The notes beneath the pieces were generated by a model. It had not been told where the DNA came from. It made no database searches and saw only the letters and a list, made by a program, of their open reading frames with translations. Positions 46,051 to 54,150 of a stretch of DNA of 64,000 nucleotides are shown piece after piece. The DNA comes from UBA10438 sp964432155 (GTDB lineage Bacteria > Bacteroidota > Ignavibacteria > Kapaibacteriales > Kapaibacteriaceae): the NCBI GenBank assembly GCA_964432155.1, contig CAYSMF010000010.1, positions 18,622 to 82,621 on the forward strand, in the 5' to 3' direction. The position numbers and the translations under genes are program-made. Each line of letters begins with the position of its first letter. The stretch's first letter is position 1.

Positions 46051-46878
46051 ATGTCCACCGACCCCCGACCCATTGGCGTGTTCGACTCCGGCATCGGCGG
46101 ATTGAGCGTCGTCAAGCACTGCGCACGCTTACTCCCTGATGAGCGGTTCGTGTATCTGGGCGACACCGCACGCGTGCCCTACGGCAACAAATCTGCTGAA
46201 ACCGTCCAGACGTATTCAGCACAGTGCGCTGCGTTTCTGCTGAGCCACGATGTAAAGATGATCATCGTTGCATGCAACACCGCGTCGGCACTCGCGCTTG
46301 ATATGCTGCGTGCTCAACTATCGATACCTGTTGTTGGTATGATTGAACCCGCAGCTCGAAGGGCGGCGGCTACGACGACCAATGGACACATCGGCGTGAT
46401 CGGCACGCGAGCAACGATTGCATCGGACAGCTACGCGCGAACGATTGCGCACGTTGCCGGTGATCGTCGTATCGACGTTCACAGTCGCCCATGCCCTCTC
46501 TTCGTGCCCCTTGTCGAAGAGGGCTGGCTCGACTCTCCAGCAACGCGCCTGATCGCAGAAGAATACCTACGTCCTCTTGTGTCGAATGGTATCGACACCC
46601 TTGTCCTGGGCTGCACTCACTACCCCCTCCTGATGCCGCTTCTATCTGAGATGCTGCCGGGTGTTCATCTGATTGATTGTGGACTCTGCGCAGCCGAAGA
46701 GGCCCGCACGGTGCTCGGCGTAGAATCGACCACACCAACAACTGCGAGCCGCATCGATCTGTACGTCACCGACCATACACCGGCATTCACGATGCTCGCG
46801 CGGCAGTTCCTTGGAATGCCCGTCGATGAACCTGTTCGTGTGAGCGTTGACAATCTTCAGTTACCATCAGCACGCTAA
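46051..46878 (+). CDS. murI: Glutamate racemase
   Basis: 275 residues. IGVFDSGIGGLSVVK, the catalytic Cys pair in VACNTAS (near residue 75) and LGCTHYPLL (near residue 188), and YLGDTARVPYG. Makes D-glutamate for peptidoglycan. ATG 46051 gives MSTDPRPIG; another ATG lies at 46048. The next gene starts at the base after its stop. Confidence 0.96.
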   Translation: MSTDPRPIGVFDSGIGGLSVVKHCARLLPDERFVYLGDTARVPYGNKSAETVQTYSAQCAAFLLSHDVKMIIVACNTASALALDMLRAQLSIPVVGMIEPAARRAAATTTNGHIGVIGTRATIASDSYARTIAHVAGDRRIDVHSRPCPLFVPLVEEGWLDSPATRLIAEEYLRPLVSNGIDTLVLGCTHYPLLMPLLSEMLPGVHLIDCGLCAAEEARTVLGVESTTPTTASRIDLYVTDHTPAFTMLARQFLGMPVDEPVRVSVDNLQLPSAR

Positions 46879-47799
46879 ATGGCAACCTACCTGCTGCGAA
46901 AACTCATCTACACCATCCTCGTCCTCGTTGGTGTTGTTGCAGTTACATTCTTCATCCGACCCCCGGGTGATCCAGCGCGCGTTCTCCTTGGACAGCGGGC
47001 AGACGAGGCATCGGTTGCAGCAATGCGCGAGCAGCTCGGACTAGATCGTCCGCTCTACGAGCAGATGGCGATCTATATGAAGAACCTCCTCTCAGGTGAT
47101 CTGGGAATGTCAATCGCCACACAGCGATCGGTTTCCGAGACCATCATCGAGCGGATCCCTGCCACTGCCCTTCTCGCCCTCACGTCGATCGCGATCGCAA
47201 CAATCCTTGGTATCCTGCTCGGCGTTGTTGCGGCGTGGAAACCGAACACATGGATCGATACACTCACGATGTCGACATCGCTGTTGGGCATCTCCCTACC
47301 AGCCTTCGTCGTCGGTCTGCTCTTCGTCCTCATTTTTGGCGTCGCGCTTGAGTGGTTCCCGAATTCGGGCTACGTCGATCGAGGACCAGAGCATCTTGTA
47401 CTTCCGATGATCACACTTGCAATTCGTCCGCTCTCAATCATTGCACGTGTGACACGCTCGAGCATGCTTGATGTTCTCGGACAGGACTATGTGAGGACTG
47501 CTCGTGCAAAGGGGCTCTCAAATGTTCGTGTGTTTCTCCATCATGCACTCCGCAATGCTCTCAATCCTGTCATCACGACCGTGAGTGCGTGGTTCGCTGG
47601 ACTTCTTGCCGGGACATACTTTATTGAGTTCATCTTTAACTGGCCGGGCATTGGTCTCGCCGCATTCAATGCGATCGAAAAGCTGGACTATCCGATGATT
47701 CAGGGAACTGTCCTCTTCACAGCCGTGATCTTCGTTGTGGTCAATACCCTCGCTGACGTAGTCTATGGTTTGGTCGACCCGAAGGTGCGCTTATCATGA
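46879..47799 (+). CDS. Peptide/nickel-type ABC transporter permease (DppB-like)
   Basis: 306 residues, six membrane helices. N-terminal motif LLRKLIYTILVLVGVVAVTF and the cytoplasmic loop DYVRTARAKGLSNVRVFLHH, which contacts the ATPase. Starts directly after the murI stop. No substrate-binding protein or ATPase is nearby, so partners must be elsewhere; the cargo (oligopeptides or murein peptides) is a guess from the murI linkage. Confidence 0.9.
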   Translation: MATYLLRKLIYTILVLVGVVAVTFFIRPPGDPARVLLGQRADEASVAAMREQLGLDRPLYEQMAIYMKNLLSGDLGMSIATQRSVSETIIERIPATALLALTSIAIATILGILLGVVAAWKPNTWIDTLTMSTSLLGISLPAFVVGLLFVLIFGVALEWFPNSGYVDRGPEHLVLPMITLAIRPLSIIARVTRSSMLDVLGQDYVRTARAKGLSNVRVFLHHALRNALNPVITTVSAWFAGLLAGTYFIEFIFNWPGIGLAAFNAIEKLDYPMIQGTVLFTAVIFVVVNTLADVVYGLVDPKVRLS

Positions 47800-48842
47800 A
47801 CACATCCCATGGTGAAAGTCCCCGTGTTGTAGCGTGGCGCAGACTCAAAAAGAATCGTGGTGCTGTCATTGGCATGATCGTCCTGGCTGTGATGATCATT
47901 ATGGCGGTGTTTGCGCCACTCGTTACGCCGTTTGATCCAACAACGCAGATTCTCGAATACAGCGTGAAGCCTGCGATGTTTCGCGGTAGCGTTCTCTATA
48001 AGAAGAACCCCGTCGACCCCTCACGTCCTTCGATCATTGCGGTGTCGACCTTCGAGCAACGCGGCGACAGCGTCTATTATCGTGATCCTGCGGGCGAACC
48101 GTATACGATTTCGGTCACGCAACTCATGAGCACCAACGTCGACGAGTATCATGCCGAGCCGTTGTTTCTACTCGGCACCGATCGCTTCGGACGAGACATC
48201 TATACGCGCCTCATTTACGGCATGCGCGTCTCGCTCAGCGTTGGCCTGATTTCCGAGTCGATTGCACTGGCCATAGGTATCATCCTCGGTGCATTGGCTG
48301 GGTACTTCCGCGGTTGGGTCGACGACGGCATCATGTGGTTCGTGAACGTGGTGTGGTCGTTCCCCACCATCCTGCTTGTCGTTGCATTCAGCGTTATCCT
48401 CGGTAAAGGGTACTGGCAGACGTTTGTCGCGATCGGCATTTCATCGTGGGTTGATATCGCGCGTATTGTGCGAGGACAGTTCTTCTCGATCCGCGAGCAG
48501 GAATACGTCGAAGCAACACGCGCCCTTGGTTACGGTCATGTGCGCACGATCTTTCGACACATGCTTCCCAATGCAGCTGGACCGATCATTGTCCTCTCCA
48601 CAGCAGGTTTTGCCACAGCAATCATTGCCGAGGCATCACTCAGCTTCATTGGCCTTGGTGTTCAGCCCCCTACCCCGTCTTGGGGCCAGATGATTAAAGA
48701 TGGCTATGGATACATCGCCCTTGGGACGAATTGGGGTATGACACTCTTCCCAAGTATTGCAATGGCCATTGCAGTTCTGGTTCTCAACGTGTTTGGCGAT
48801 GGACTCCGCGACGCACTCGACCCTAAAACCTCACAGCGATGA
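47796..48842 (+). CDS. Peptide-type ABC transporter permease (DppC-like)
   Basis: 348 residues. N-terminal region RLKKNRGAVIGMIVLAVMII, then a long extracytoplasmic stretch of about 80 residues before GTDRFGRDIYTRLIYGMRVS, longer than in classic DppC. ATPase-contact loop QEYVEATRALGYGHVRTIF. Forms the heterodimer with the DppB-like partner. It overlaps both neighbours by 4 nt (ATGA). Confidence 0.9.
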   Translation: MNTSHGESPRVVAWRRLKKNRGAVIGMIVLAVMIIMAVFAPLVTPFDPTTQILEYSVKPAMFRGSVLYKKNPVDPSRPSIIAVSTFEQRGDSVYYRDPAGEPYTISVTQLMSTNVDEYHAEPLFLLGTDRFGRDIYTRLIYGMRVSLSVGLISESIALAIGIILGALAGYFRGWVDDGIMWFVNVVWSFPTILLVVAFSVILGKGYWQTFVAIGISSWVDIARIVRGQFFSIREQEYVEATRALGYGHVRTIFRHMLPNAAGPIIVLSTAGFATAIIAEASLSFIGLGVQPPTPSWGQMIKDGYGYIALGTNWGMTLFPSIAMAIAVLVLNVFGDGLRDALDPKTSQR

Positions 48843-49900
48843 TTGATAAGATCTGTTCTTCAGGCAAGTTTCCGCCGATCATGGTCCTCTACGGTGAGGA
48901 AGATCTCCTCGTCGACGAAGATGCCGCGCGGTTGTACGAATCCGCGTGCGCAGGTGACGCTACGGGAATGAACTGCGATGTTCTCGATGGTGAGGGCATG
49001 ACACTCGATGCTGTGCTGAGCCTTGCACGTTCCTTCCCAATGATGTCTGACCGTCGTGTGATTTGGGTGCGCCGTGCAGACAAACTCACAGCATCGAAGT
49101 CGCGCAAGGGTGGCGATGCGATGCAGAGCTATCTCGAATCGCCATCCACATCGACATTCCTGTTGTTCACAGCAACACTTGCATCTGCTGCCGGACTCGG
49201 TGCAGCGCTGACGAAGAATGCTGCAACAGCAAAGCGAAAGCTCTCCTCGCTGAAGTACCCGTTCAATGTTCTCCTGCCCGAAGTACCGTTCGTCGAGTAC
49301 GCTCGCATGAAGGAAGGTCAGCTCGGCTCGTGGATTACAAAGCGCGCCGCATCGATGGGACTTACGCTTCCGCAGGGTGCCACCGAACTCCTTGTCGCGA
49401 AAACCGGCGTAGCTCTACGGGAACTCACCATGGAGCTCGACAAACTACGTGCCTACATGGGCGACCGTTCTGAGGTCACGCTCGACGATGTTCAGGCAAT
49501 CGTGGGGAGCTCTCGTGAATTCAATGTCTTTGAGCTGCAGCGCGCGATCGGGCGTGCCGAGCCTGCTCGTGCGATGACGATCATCGCACGTATGCTTAGC
49601 GTCGATCGACAAGAGATGCTCATCCTCGCCATGCTTGCTCGATATTTCATGGCGCTCTACCGACTCATCGACCTGCGTGGAATGACCGATAGCGGCGAGA
49701 TCGCTCGGCTAGCCAAAATCCCCCCATTCGCTGTTGGGGAGCACTTTGACGCTCTCGATCGGATCGGACCGGCCCGCATCGAGCGCGGACTCCGGGCACT
49801 GCAAACAGCGGAAGCAACCCTCAAGTCGTCATCGGCCGATCCCCTTGCCGTCCTGCAGCGAATGATTGCCGACGTATTCGAGGTTGAGGACAAGCGCTAA
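48839..49900 (+). CDS. holA: DNA polymerase III subunit delta
   Basis: 353 residues, delta subunit length. N-terminal PIMVLYGEEDLLVDEDAARL matches the start of HolA; the middle has AFTATLASAAGL-like AAA features without a Walker A, as expected; the C-terminal collar region is FNVFELQRAIGRAEPARAMT. Opens the beta clamp with the gamma/tau complex. Starts with an ATGA overlap. The promoter of the next unit lies within its last codons. Confidence 0.92.
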   Translation: MIDKICSSGKFPPIMVLYGEEDLLVDEDAARLYESACAGDATGMNCDVLDGEGMTLDAVLSLARSFPMMSDRRVIWVRRADKLTASKSRKGGDAMQSYLESPSTSTFLLFTATLASAAGLGAALTKNAATAKRKLSSLKYPFNVLLPEVPFVEYARMKEGQLGSWITKRAASMGLTLPQGATELLVAKTGVALRELTMELDKLRAYMGDRSEVTLDDVQAIVGSSREFNVFELQRAIGRAEPARAMTIIARMLSVDRQEMLILAMLARYFMALYRLIDLRGMTDSGEIARLAKIPPFAVGEHFDALDRIGPARIERGLRALQTAEATLKSSSADPLAVLQRMIADVFEVEDKR

Positions 49901-49913
49901 GGGGCTATCTTTG
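49884..49913 (+). promoter_or_regulatory. Promoter TTG-N19-TATCTTTG at the 3' end of holA
   Basis: TTG at 49884-49886 inside holA, exactly 19 nt, then TATCTTTG (49906-49913). ATG 49920 starts 6 nt later, so the mRNA should be leaderless or nearly so. One of three full consensus promoters in the window. Confidence 0.75.
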
Positions 49914-49919
49914 CCTCCA

Positions 49920-50288
49920 ATGAACCAACAACCAATTCGTACACCTGTCCAGTGTGCACAAGAACAACTCGAAGCATACAATGCCAGGGACATCGAGAAG
50001 TTTGCCGCAGTCTATGCGGACGATATCGAGTTGATTGATCTGGCCTCGGGCGAGGTGTTTTGTCGTGGTCGCCAGGAGCTCGTGACTCGCTACGGTGCGA
50101 TGTTTGAGCGCTGCGTCGATCTTCACTGCACCCTTGTGCATCGCATCTCATGTCCACCATTCGTGATCGACCAGGAACATGTTCGTGGTCAACGCGAGAA
50201 CGAGATCGTACATGCAGTCGCAACCTATGAGTGTCGCGACGGAATGATTCAACGTGCGTGGTTCCTTCGTGGGAGTATCGACGCATGA
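49920..50288 (+). CDS. NTF2-like (SnoaL/steroid isomerase fold) protein
   Basis: 122 residues. AYNARDIEKFAAVYADDIEL and the following GRQELVTRYGAMFE are typical of NTF2-like domain proteins, a fold of cone-shaped pockets used by isomerases and unknown enzymes. No catalytic residues can be assigned. Has its own consensus promoter, and its stop overlaps the PHP gene (ATGA), giving a unit with ribH. Confidence 0.8.
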   Translation: MNQQPIRTPVQCAQEQLEAYNARDIEKFAAVYADDIELIDLASGEVFCRGRQELVTRYGAMFERCVDLHCTLVHRISCPPFVIDQEHVRGQRENEIVHAVATYECRDGMIQRAWFLRGSIDA

Positions 50289-51139
50289 CAAATCCAATCA
50301 TCGGCGATCTCCACGCACACACGCTCCGCTCCGACGGAGTGCTGTCCCCAATCGAACTTGTGACAAAGGCGGAGCAGGCAGGGTTTTCCGTGCTCGCTAT
50401 CACAGATCACGACAACATGGACGCCATTCGTATTCTTCGTGAAGAAGGCTACAACGGTCCTGTCCAGCTCATCGAAGGTATCGAGATCTCATGCTTTGAG
50501 GGTGGACGCGAAGTGCACATGCTGGCGTATTACCTCGATGCCGACAACCCCGAGATTCAAGAGTACGAGAAGTTCTTCCGTGCCGATCGTGAACGTCGCG
50601 GTCGCGAGATGGTCGACCGGCTCAATGCTGTGCGTGTGCCGATCTCGTTCGACGAAGTTGCTGACGTTGCCGGCAAGGCACCGATTGGTCGACCACATGT
50701 TGCCGACGTGTTGGTGAAACGTGGATTCGTCTCGTCGATTCAACAAGCGTTTGACAACTATCTCGACACAGGCAAGCCTGGCTATGCCTCGAAGAGCCCC
50801 TTCCCCGTTGCGAAAGCCGTTGAGATGGTGCACCGCGCTGGCGGTGTCACATCTATCGCACATCCTGGTCGTCATTACACCGACCCTCAGGCATTCTTGA
50901 CACTCATCGACACAGGCGTCGACGGGATTGAAGTCTACCATCCGTCGCATTGGTATGTAACACGCGAGTACTACCGCGTGCTGTGCGAACAACACAACCT
51001 GTTGGTCACGGGTGGATCCGACTACCACGGCACGCGCGAGTATGATGAGCGCAACTTTGGGACATTTGGAATCACACCTTCCCACCTCGATGCCATGCAG
51101 ACGCGTGTGGTGCGAGTACGCAAGGAAGCACACGTATGA
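50285..51139 (+). CDS. PHP-domain phosphoesterase (YciV/RNase AM-like)
   Basis: 284 residues. PHP metal ligands are visible in DLHAHTLRSDGVLSP, ITDHDNMDA, IEISCFEGGREVHML, IAHPGR and GGSDYHG. Related enzymes hydrolyse 3',5'-bisphosphonucleotides or trim RNA 5' ends. Overlaps the NTF2-like gene and ribH by 4 nt each. Confidence 0.9.
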   Translation: MTNPIIGDLHAHTLRSDGVLSPIELVTKAEQAGFSVLAITDHDNMDAIRILREEGYNGPVQLIEGIEISCFEGGREVHMLAYYLDADNPEIQEYEKFFRADRERRGREMVDRLNAVRVPISFDEVADVAGKAPIGRPHVADVLVKRGFVSSIQQAFDNYLDTGKPGYASKSPFPVAKAVEMVHRAGGVTSIAHPGRHYTDPQAFLTLIDTGVDGIEVYHPSHWYVTREYYRVLCEQHNLLVTGGSDYHGTREYDERNFGTFGITPSHLDAMQTRVVRVRKEAHV

Positions 51140-51630
51140 CATCGTCTTCAATCCCATCATCGACACCCGCACCGGGAAGCGGCGTGGGTTGTCGCGTTGG
51201 CATTGTTGCCGCCCGCTGGCATGCCGATATCGTCGAGAACCTCCTAGCTGGAGCAGTCGAAACACTCCGAGCCGCAGGCATAGCAGAGAGCGACATCCTT
51301 ACCGTTCGTGTGCCTGGCAGCTACGAGATTCCCGTCGCGGCACGCGTCCTTATCGATGCACAACGTGTCGATGCCGTGATCACGCTCGGCGTGGTCGTGC
51401 GTGGAGAGACTGCCCACTTTGAATACGTGGCATCTCCGGTTGCACACGCATTGATGGACCTCTCTACGGCAACAGGCGTTCCTTGTTTGTTCGGGGTCTT
51501 AACCACAGAGACCATCGAGCAGGCGTGGGATCGAACAGGGGGCGTGCACGGCCATAAGGGACGTGAGTCGGCCGCCGGAGCGCTGGAAATGATTGCGGCA
51601 CTCAAGCAATTGCGAACAAGCCTACCCTAA
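51136..51630 (+). CDS. ribH: 6,7-dimethyl-8-ribityllumazine synthase
   Basis: 164 residues. VGIVAARWH, VPGSYEIPVAARVLI, GVVVRGETAHFEYV and FGVLTTETIEQAW with GHKGRESAA at the end are the lumazine synthase signatures. Condenses the RibA/RibB products in riboflavin synthesis and forms icosahedral or pentameric shells. Last gene of the unit; the next gene starts 59 nt on. Confidence 0.96.
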   Translation: MTSSSIPSSTPAPGSGVGCRVGIVAARWHADIVENLLAGAVETLRAAGIAESDILTVRVPGSYEIPVAARVLIDAQRVDAVITLGVVVRGETAHFEYVASPVAHALMDLSTATGVPCLFGVLTTETIEQAWDRTGGVHGHKGRESAAGALEMIAALKQLRTSLP

Positions 51631-51689
51631 ACGCAAACCTCATACGTTGGTATCCGGGTCATTGCGTTGTCCACCTATCCAAGCAGACC

Positions 51690-53936
51690 ATGATGCAGTT
51701 CCTGTTCGCTAGCACATTCCTTATCTGTGCGTCCGTGACGCTCGTCGCGCAATCCGTCCAGGTTTCTGGCTGGCGCACGCTTTCGTCGCTCACGAGTGTA
51801 CGAGCAGCTGATCGTGATCGCGATGGTGCGTTGTGGGCAGCAACGTCTGGCGGCGTTATTCGCGTCGACCAACAGACACGATCAACAACTGAGTATCGCA
51901 ACGTCAATGCTCTGCAAACACTCGACTGTACTGCACTTGTGTGCGATCGCGCAAGTGGCAACGTCATCGTCGGACAACGCGATGGCGCAATCGATGTATG
52001 GTCGCCTACCGGCACATGGACGGCTCTCTCTGAAATTCGCCGAGCAACGCAGTATCCACGTCGTGCAGTGACCGACTTCGAACTACGAGGCGACACACTG
52101 TTTATCGCAACGGAGTTTGGCATCGTACTCTATCGCCGGTCAAACGGAACCTTCATTGAGACGATCGATCGCATTGGAACGCTCCAAGAAAAGACACGCG
52201 TCTCGGGAATCTGTATCCTGCGAGACTCCATCTGGGCAGCTACGGACTCAGGTGTTGTCGTCGCTCCCCTTGCAGTGGGAACGCTTCGACTCCCATCAGT
52301 GTGGACGATTTACGGCGTTGGCGCGGGGCTTGATGCTCGCAAGGTGTCGCACATTGCATCGACAGGCAGCTCCGTTGTTGTTGCGACTGATTACACGTGT
52401 TTCGAGTGGAACGGGAATCGTTTCGAGCAGCGCATTGGAACAACGCAAGTCATCAATGGCATTAGCGTACATGCAGGATCAGATCCATCACGGATCATGA
52501 TCAGCACACCTGCCGAACTGCGCGATCTGTCAGGTCCACGCACATTGCAGATTCCAACGTCAATCACAGGGCACGTGCGCGCGGGCGATGCCGACCCAGA
52601 CCTCCTTGTATTCCTCCGCGATCGTGCACTTGGACGTGTCGATGGCACGACGCTTGACGTGCTCGATGTGAACTCACCGATCTCGAATCAGTTCGCGCAC
52701 ATGACCGTTGATGATCGTGGCGGTGTGTGGATCGCAACCGATGTCGACCCACCTCGGACTGGTCAAGGAGTAAGCTACTTCAATGGCTCGCGGTGGCAGA
52801 ACATCAACACCTCAACAACAGCAGCGCTTCGTACGAATGCCTGTTATCGCGTATCACGATTGCCCGACGGCACAGTTTGGATTGGTACATGGGGTGGTGG
52901 TGCAGTGCGAGGCTCATTTTCTGGCGACTCTGTGCTGCTACAACGTCTTGATCACACGAATTCATCACTGGCAGGCATTACGGTTGACCCAGCATACGTC
53001 CTTGTGGCAGAGGTTGCGCAAGACCGTCGCGGGCGCACTTGGCTGCTGAACGAGCAAGCAGCAGATCGGCTCTTCGCCATTCAACAGGGTGAAACCTGGA
53101 CTTCCGCTGCGAACTGCACAGATGCACGTAGCACAATCTTCCGAACACTCGCCGTCGATAACAACGGCGCAGTATGGGCAGGTAGTCCAACCGGGAGTGG
53201 CGTGATTGTGTACAACGATCGTGGTACAGAAACCACATCCGACGATATCTGTCAGGCTATTCGCTCCAGCAATACACAGCTACAAGACAACGCTATTTCG
53301 GCAATCCGTGTCGACCGCGCCGGCGCAGTCTGGATCGGTACGGCCAAGGGTGTCTCCGTTATTTCGTCGCCAGGTAGCGTTTCGACGATCTCGATTCCGT
53401 TTGTTCGCCGCATCTCTGCACTCTCGTCTGCTGTTGTCAACGACATCGTCGTTGATGCGCTGAATTACAAGTGGATCGCAACAACAGGTGGCGTCTTTGT
53501 TCTTAATGAAGATGGTACCGAGGTACTTGCTACCATCACAAAGGCCTCGTCTCCCCTGCTTGACGATAACGTTCGCACCATTGCTATCGATGATCGGACT
53601 GGCACCGTCTACTTCGGCACAACCAACGGCTGCAGCGTCGCACAGTCATCATCGATTCGCCCTGCTGCTGAATTCATGATCAAGACGTTCCCGCAACCAT
53701 TCCGCGCAGGCACTGATGCGCAGGTCACGATTGACGGTCTAACAGCAGATGCCGACGTTCGCATCATGACTCCGTCCGGGATTTTGGTTGCAGCCATTCA
53801 GGCAAGGGGCAAGCAAGCCCTTTGGGACGGACGTGACGTCCGCGGCGAGGTAGTTCCGCCCGGCGTCTATATCGTGAGCGCATCGAGCGCTACAACGAAC
53901 ACGTCTGCTGTTGGCAAGATCGCGGTCACCCGCTAA
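51690..53936 (+). CDS. PorZ-like two-propeller protein with T9SS sorting domain
   Basis: 748 residues. Signal peptide MMQFLFASTFLICASVTLVA, two sets of propeller repeats of the two-component-regulator-propeller type (DGALWAATSGGVIRVDQQ, DRAGAVWIGTAKGVSVI, DALNYKWIATTGGVFVLNED), and a C-terminal sorting domain from about residue 662 (KTFPQPFRAGTDAQVTI to PPGVYIVSASS). Length and order match PorZ, a type IX secretion component that brings A-LPS to the sortase; a plain surface propeller is the alternative. A second ATG at 51693 is possible. Confidence 0.82.
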   Translation: MMQFLFASTFLICASVTLVAQSVQVSGWRTLSSLTSVRAADRDRDGALWAATSGGVIRVDQQTRSTTEYRNVNALQTLDCTALVCDRASGNVIVGQRDGAIDVWSPTGTWTALSEIRRATQYPRRAVTDFELRGDTLFIATEFGIVLYRRSNGTFIETIDRIGTLQEKTRVSGICILRDSIWAATDSGVVVAPLAVGTLRLPSVWTIYGVGAGLDARKVSHIASTGSSVVVATDYTCFEWNGNRFEQRIGTTQVINGISVHAGSDPSRIMISTPAELRDLSGPRTLQIPTSITGHVRAGDADPDLLVFLRDRALGRVDGTTLDVLDVNSPISNQFAHMTVDDRGGVWIATDVDPPRTGQGVSYFNGSRWQNINTSTTAALRTNACYRVSRLPDGTVWIGTWGGGAVRGSFSGDSVLLQRLDHTNSSLAGITVDPAYVLVAEVAQDRRGRTWLLNEQAADRLFAIQQGETWTSAANCTDARSTIFRTLAVDNNGAVWAGSPTGSGVIVYNDRGTETTSDDICQAIRSSNTQLQDNAISAIRVDRAGAVWIGTAKGVSVISSPGSVSTISIPFVRRISALSSAVVNDIVVDALNYKWIATTGGVFVLNEDGTEVLATITKASSPLLDDNVRTIAIDDRTGTVYFGTTNGCSVAQSSSIRPAAEFMIKTFPQPFRAGTDAQVTIDGLTADADVRIMTPSGILVAAIQARGKQALWDGRDVRGEVVPPGVYIVSASSATTNTSAVGKIAVTR

Positions 53937-53951
53937 CAACGACCCCGTAAA

Positions 53952-53988
53952 CGACAACGGGCCGCTCAATGAGCGGCCCGTGTTGTCG
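53952..53988. terminator. Bidirectional hairpin terminator between porZ-like gene and tRNA-Leu
   Basis: A long stem: CGACAAC / GTTGTCG (7 bp), a 2-nt bulge, GGGCCGCTC / GAGCGGCCC (9 bp) and a 3-nt loop. It is 15 nt after the porZ-like stop and 7 nt after the 3' end of the minus-strand tRNA, so it can serve both. No clear T-run follows on the plus strand; TTTACG follows on the minus strand. Confidence 0.8.
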
Positions 53989-53995
53989 ATCTATG

Positions 53996-54079
53996 TGCGG
54001 AAGACGGGACTTGAACCCGTACGCCCTTGCGAGCGCCACCCCCTCAAGATGGTGCGTCTGCCAATTTCGCCACTTCCGC
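53996..54079 (-). tRNA. tRNA-Leu (GAG anticodon)
   Basis: 84 nt. Acceptor stem GCGGAAG / CTTCCGC, D-arm with GAAATTGGCAGACGC, anticodon stem CCATC / GGTGG around loop TTGAGGG (anticodon GAG), a long variable arm as in class II tRNAs, T-arm ACGGG-TTCAAGT-CCCGT, discriminator A. The 3' CCA is not encoded (the genome has A-CAT). Reads CUC/CUU. Upstream promoter at 54090-54119. Confidence 0.95.
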
Positions 54080-54089
54080 AGAGGGAGAA

Positions 54090-54119
54090 CAAACATACGG
54101 AACACGGGGAAACCGGCAA
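54090..54119 (-). promoter_or_regulatory. tRNA-Leu promoter, TTG-N19-TATGTTTG
   Basis: On the minus strand TTG (54119-54117), exactly 19 nt, TATGTTTG (54097-54090), then 10 nt to the tRNA 5' end. Full consensus and ideal spacing, as expected for a strongly expressed tRNA gene. Confidence 0.8.
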
Positions 54120-54150
54120 AACACCGATCTGATCGATTCGTGATCAATCC

